From: Biomphalaria glabrata | Taxonomy: Eukaryota > Mollusca > Gastropoda > Planorbidae | DNA: 64,000 bases | Assembly (NCBI RefSeq): GCF_947242115.1 | Contig: NC_074713.1 | Location: forward strand, 28,998,197 to 29,062,196 | Direction: 5' to 3' | Shown here: piece after piece, positions 59,767 through 64,000 of the stretch | Numbering within the stretch: position 1 is the first letter of the stretch | Layout: the number at the start of each line of letters is the position of its first letter | Position numbers and translations under genes: made by a program | The notes under the pieces: model-generated | What the model was told of the DNA's origin: nothing | What the model saw: only the letters and a program-made list of their open reading frames with translations | Databases searched by the model: none

Positions 59767-62700
59767 ATGACTCTATTATTATGGTTTACCATCTGTTTCA
59801 TGGCCACTTTGTTGCCATCGATAAGTTGTCTGCATCTTACCGGACTTTGGCAGAGCAAAGAATTTTTCCTGTTTCTCACAAAATTTGGCTTTCAGAAAAC
59901 AGACCCAAAAGAATTGGAAAATACACAGGGTTACATTTATGGCAACATTACAGAAGCGAATTCTAAAAACTCAAGCAAAGCTCTCCAGTTGGTGGTTGTT
60001 GATAGTGAATACTTTTTAGATTTCTATGGTAACAGCTCCATAACAACTTCAAATGCCTGCTCTGCTATGTTTCATAAAATTGATCATATAGCTTTTGATT
60101 ATGTCTGCAAAGCAGATGGTGCTGAAGATTTTCTTAGAAAAATACCTTGCCCTATAAACCAGCTATGTTTTGATGAAGATAACCCTGCCAATGTTGTTCC
60201 AGGTTACCAGTTTACTTACAAAATACGTGATGTGCAGAGACCCAGGTAGGTTAATAGATCTTTTGGTACTTGTATACTTATTGTTTTGATAAGGGGCTCA
60301 GTTGCTTTTTATACATGGTTTAAATAATTAAACAATAAAATTTCATAATTTTTGTCCATTGGATTCCAAGTCAGAAAATTAGCAATGAGTCAAGTCAGTG
60401 AGTGAGGACTTTGGTCTCCCTCTCTTTGAGTTTGAAGATTATTTAAGCATATATTCATTTTTTTACATAGCTATACAGACCCAGGGATGTGGTTCCTAAG
60501 TAGTAAAGCATTTATTTGGCTTCTAAGCTGAAGGTTCTAAAGTTGCAATGTTGGTGAAGATGGAGATTTAGAACTTCTGTATTTTTAGGGTAGAGTCCAC
60601 CCAACTCTAATGGGTTCATGACATTAGTTAGGTTAAAGTTAAGGTAGGTGGTTATTGTGTTGGCTACATGACACCCTTGCTTAGTGTGGGCCATAGAAAC
60701 AAATGACCTTTACATCATCTGCCCCTATATACCATTTATATGAGGTAGTTATGACTCCTAAGTTTTGAAGTCAAGCACTTTTCCACTAAACTACTAAACC
60801 GTATACTGTAGTAAATGTGAGTGGTTAAATTTAGTTACAAATGTTATCCTTAATACACAAGAAATCATAAATCCATTCTGAAATGTATATATATATCAAT
60901 AGGATTTTCCCACTGATAAATTCACAAAGAGGCAAAGCAAACCTTCAAACTTTTTGGTGCCATGTGTTTTATAGGTGTAAATTATGTGGGGGGTCAAGAA
61001 TAATAGGAGATGTGAATAAGAAAGGGCTGATAAAAAGGTAAGATAAGGGCTGTGAGAAAAAAAAGATGTTAAAGTTAGTGGTAAAGCTATAAGAGGGTGC
61101 AGTAATTTTTGAGTGATTGTGAACAAAGAAGTTGTCAACATGTAAGAAAAGGGACAGTTGATAACAGTAAAGGAGGCAAGATTGAAGCAAAGGAAGGTAG
61201 GTGAGTGAAAGTCAGAAAAATGTTTAGTGTATAAGTAGGCCTATGCAATTTGTGGCAAAGGATTTGAATGGTCAAACAATAAAAAAACATTAAATTAAAA
61301 ATGTCATTTTATTTGGTATGATAACCAAACTTTGTTTTTTCTCCAGATTCTGGTATTTGAGTTTTGTATCCTGCTACCGGGATATTCAAGGAAAGAAAAA
61401 ATGTGAATGGCAATCAAGTCATGACTCAGATTTAACATTGAAGTATGACATCTGGCTGGTTAATGGTAACCCTTCAGTTAAAGGACTCAACCCCTTTGAA
61501 CATCAGTTCTCATTTGAACTTCATGATGTCTTTGAGATTTACTTGATTGCCTTCTTGATATGTAGTATAATATTTCTGCTTTGGCTGTATGCCTTCAGTA
61601 AACAGCGTCATCTAATCACTTGGCTCTTTACTTCCTGCATATGTGGAGAGCTGCTGAGCATACTGTTGAATTTAATACACATCAGTGTGTTTGCACACAA
61701 TGGGGTCGGAGCTGAGTGGCTTGGCAAGATAGGGACCCTCTTGGATCTAGCTACCCAATGCCTTTTTATGCTCCTGTTAATTCTTTTGGCTAAAGGCTTG
61801 GGTATCACCACTGATCAGTTCAAATGGAAATCTGTGATATTCACTATGTGGGCTGCTTACACTTTGCTCAATGTCTTTCTTTATATTTGGAATTTGGTGA
61901 GTAATTTGGCAAAGCTTTTTTTTAATGATGATTGTCATTTTTTTAAATAATATAACATTAAATCTCTCTCTTTCTCTTTCTACATAAGTGCCCTGATTCA
62001 TTTATTCACTCACCACTCATCTATCACTAATTCTTTCACTTCCGGTGGGCAAGATATACAAAAGTTAATCCTTTTATTACTTCCTTTGGGTCTAGAACAA
62101 CTTAGAAGATATTTTCACAATTGAAACTGCAGTGATTAAATTGACAAAAAATTTAGAGTCTCAAGCCTTTCAAATATTTTGACAAAGCGCTGAAATGCAG
62201 AAGAATCTCATACATTATATGTAGGACAATAAGGCATAGTTTGGGGCCAAGTAAGTGATACCAGGCAAACAGTATATTAAGATACTAATTTCAAGATATA
62301 AGAATTATAGGGAGTGGTAGCCAGAAGTGAGTTTGTTTGGGAGGGCATTTTAAAGCAGATCGTTTCTATCAAACGTAACATGTACTAGAATACTTTGGCC
62401 GAAAGGGGATAGTTGAAATTTATTGAAGGTGCTAAAAAATAAGTGATGGGGGGGGGGGGGGGGAGTACGCCCAAATTATTACGTGACTTGCAGGGTATAA
62501 TAATAAAAAAGGGCCCAGGCCAAAAAATATAACAGAAGAGGCTATCAAATATTTTGAATAAAAACTGAAAAGAAGAAAAATAGTCAGAGATGGTGTTTTA
62601 AATAAGACTATTTGTCAAGGGAGAGAGTTTGTTTTGGGGGGGGGGGAGAGAAAGAAGTGATACTCAAATTTACAGGCAGTCCAATTCAATGCAATAGATA

Positions 62701-63850
62701 CTAGACTTTGCTGACCAAAGGAAAGTATGGGACCTTAACAATTTATTACTTTTATAAGTAAGAAAACAAAAGACAAAATTTTATATAATGAATAATATAT
62801 TCTGGGAACCAATCAACGGGTGTTGCCGGTGGTTAATGCTAGTATATAATTTAAATCACATGAAATAAAGTACAGATCAAAATATGTAGAAAGTGTAGGC
62901 TCATTTGATTTTGGAGGTTTTAGGTATTATATTATGCTTTTATTATTCCTTTATGATTATATTTAAAGGATGCGTGGTGGTTGAACGATCAAGCGCTTAG
63001 CTTCTAAACCAGGGGTCCTGGTGAAGGCTGGTATTTTTAATTTCTGGATCTTTGGGTGCCTCTGATTCCACCCAGCTCTAATGGATACCTGACATTAGTA
63101 GGGGAAAAGTAAAAAGGGGATTGGTCATTGTGCTGTTAACCATAGGCCACAGAAACAGATGACCTTTAATCATCTGCCCTATAGATCTCACGGTCTGAAT
63201 GGGGAACTTTACTTTTTATTATATTTAAAATAGCTTTGCAAGCAAAAACATGATTCTAAGCATACCCTAAAAAAAATTTTTAAACTACTGAATGCCTTTT
63301 GCCACTATAGCTATACACCTTTATAATCTTTATGGAAAGAATGAAGTGGTTCATTTTAATTTACAAGAAAAAAAGGATAAAACAAATTTAAAATTTATAC
63401 AGAGTTTCATTTAATGCTACAAGAAAGTAGATTTGATATAAAATTGCTTTTATAGCTACAATAAAACATTGTTATTTATAAGCTATTTTTCAAATTTTGC
63501 ATAAGTCTGAATTTGTCTGCTTGGTGATTGCCAGATATCTATTTCATTGAATAATTGTTACATCAAAGTATTTAAACAATGTCTTTTATTCCAGGTTGAA
63601 ATTGACAACATTTTATCAAACACAGATGAGTGGCAAACATGGCCCGGATATGCTACATTGGCATTTAGAATAGTTGTTATGTTTTGGTTTTTGTATGAGT
63701 TGCGACAGACATTTGGCTTGACTGCACGAGATGACATGACGTTTGTAATGCACTTTGGAGCCTTTTTTCTAGTTTGGTTCTCATATCTCCCTGCACTGGC
63801 TCTCATCACATTACAAGTTTCACCACTCTGGAGATACAAGACTATTCTTA
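59767..63850 (+). CDS. TMEM145: GPR180/TMEM145-family transmembrane protein, partial (3 exons)
   Basis: Host gene, cut by the right edge. Exons are 59767-60245, 61347-61896 and 63595-63850; donors are CAG/GTAGGT, TTG/GTGAGT and TTA/GTAAGT, acceptors CTCCAG and TTCCAG, and phases agree. The start is ATG 59767 because it leads straight into a signal peptide (about residues 1-21, LLLWFTICFMATLLPSISC); no ATG precedes it in frame. The extracellular N-domain carries LTGLWQSKEFFLFLTKFGFQ, paired cysteines and N-glycosylation sites (NIT, NSS). RFWYLSFVSCYR and LKYDIWLVNG parallel RWWYIALSKC and LEYEMVLTNG of vertebrate TMEM145. Six membrane spans are visible, beginning IYLIAFLICSIIFLLWLY; a seventh should follow outside. 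The family (GOST-like seven-span proteins) is placed in the secretory pathway or cell surface. GPR180 is the alternative, but the N-domain fits TMEM145 better. Introns carry old SINE copies. Confidence 0.82.
60490..60740 (+). mobile_element. old SINE (family 1) copy in intron 1
   Basis: Diverged from 55868-56136. CCAACTCTAATGGGTTCATGACATTAG, GGCTACATGACACCC and TTTACATCATCTGCCC-like segments remain; the A and B boxes are eroded. It lies in the first intron of the TMEM145-like gene. Confidence 0.75.
60890..61300. other. intron 1 remainder, no element recognised
   Basis: Purine-rich in places (AAGAAAGGG, GAAAGGAGG-like). No coding signal beyond chance frames. Confidence 0.4.
61897..62967. other. 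intron 2, first part
   Basis: Contains G-runs at 62449-62463 and 62636-62647 and a CT-rich run near 61966-61981. Nothing else recognised. Confidence 0.4.
62968..63210 (+). mobile_element. SINE (family 1) copy in intron 2
   Basis: Recognisable from GCGTGGTGGTTGAACGATC and AAGCGCTTAGCTTCTAAACC through CCAGCTCTAATGGATACCTG to CTGAATGGGGAACTTT. The B-box region is shortened (GGGGTCCTGGTGAAGG), so it is probably unable to transcribe. Same orientation as the host gene. Confidence 0.82.
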
Positions 63851-64000
63851 GTAAGTAATTTCAAAATTATGTTTTTAACTCTAGACTTATTTTTATCTAA
63901 AGTAGTGTGAAGTAGGTTTAATATATATTTTCAAACTGATTTTGAGCTGTTCATACCTAGACTAACTTTAAGTGGAAGTATTTTTAATCATGTTTATTTG

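Overview
The window looks like nuclear DNA of a mollusc, most likely a freshwater pulmonate snail (planorbid-like; Biomphalaria or Bulinus would fit). The reasons are an AT-rich background, host genes with GT-AG introns, many hAT, LINE and SINE copies, polymerase-B (Polinton-type) genes, and a tRNA-derived SINE plus CCCCCGAAAGGGG-ended repeats of a style I associate with such snails. The species is an inference; no rRNA or mitochondrial marker is present.

Only two host genes are well supported. The first (13169-18598, +) has one very large exon coding about 27 ankyrin repeats and a short second exon, recovered from a matching donor/acceptor pair, that codes an acidic tail. The second (59767 to beyond the right edge, +) is a GPR180/TMEM145-family membrane protein. 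Three exons are visible and the rest lies outside the window.

The rest is repeats. Positions 1498-9912 hold a broken Ty3/gypsy-like LTR retrotransposon on the minus strand, carrying a 3.2-kb non-autonomous element and a hAT transposon with a perfect 8-bp target duplication. Positions 9990-13140 hold a SINE, a TIR repeat and two tandem arrays. Positions 18675-29900 are mostly minisatellites (periods 45, 42, 40, 22, 42, 22 and 4 bp). Positions 30411-33465 and 43019-46946 are two protein-primed-type DNA polymerase B genes, the first broken and the second apparently whole, with no other Polinton genes recognised beside them. Between them lie LINE 3' ends, a KIAA1586-like hAT and more tandem arrays. 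Positions 48100-58990 are a nest of LINE, SINE, hAT and 3.2-kb-type elements.

The least expected signal is an interspersed family found as two near-identical 3.2-kb copies 49 kb apart and several short copies. It has subterminal inverted GC-rich motifs, a hairpin at one end, and at the other end a two-helix structure with a GNRA-type loop whose stems co-vary between copies. The layout resembles Helentron-associated elements (HINEs). The long form also carries an internal tandem array in which the 149-bp units contain a perfect CRE palindrome (TGACGTCA).
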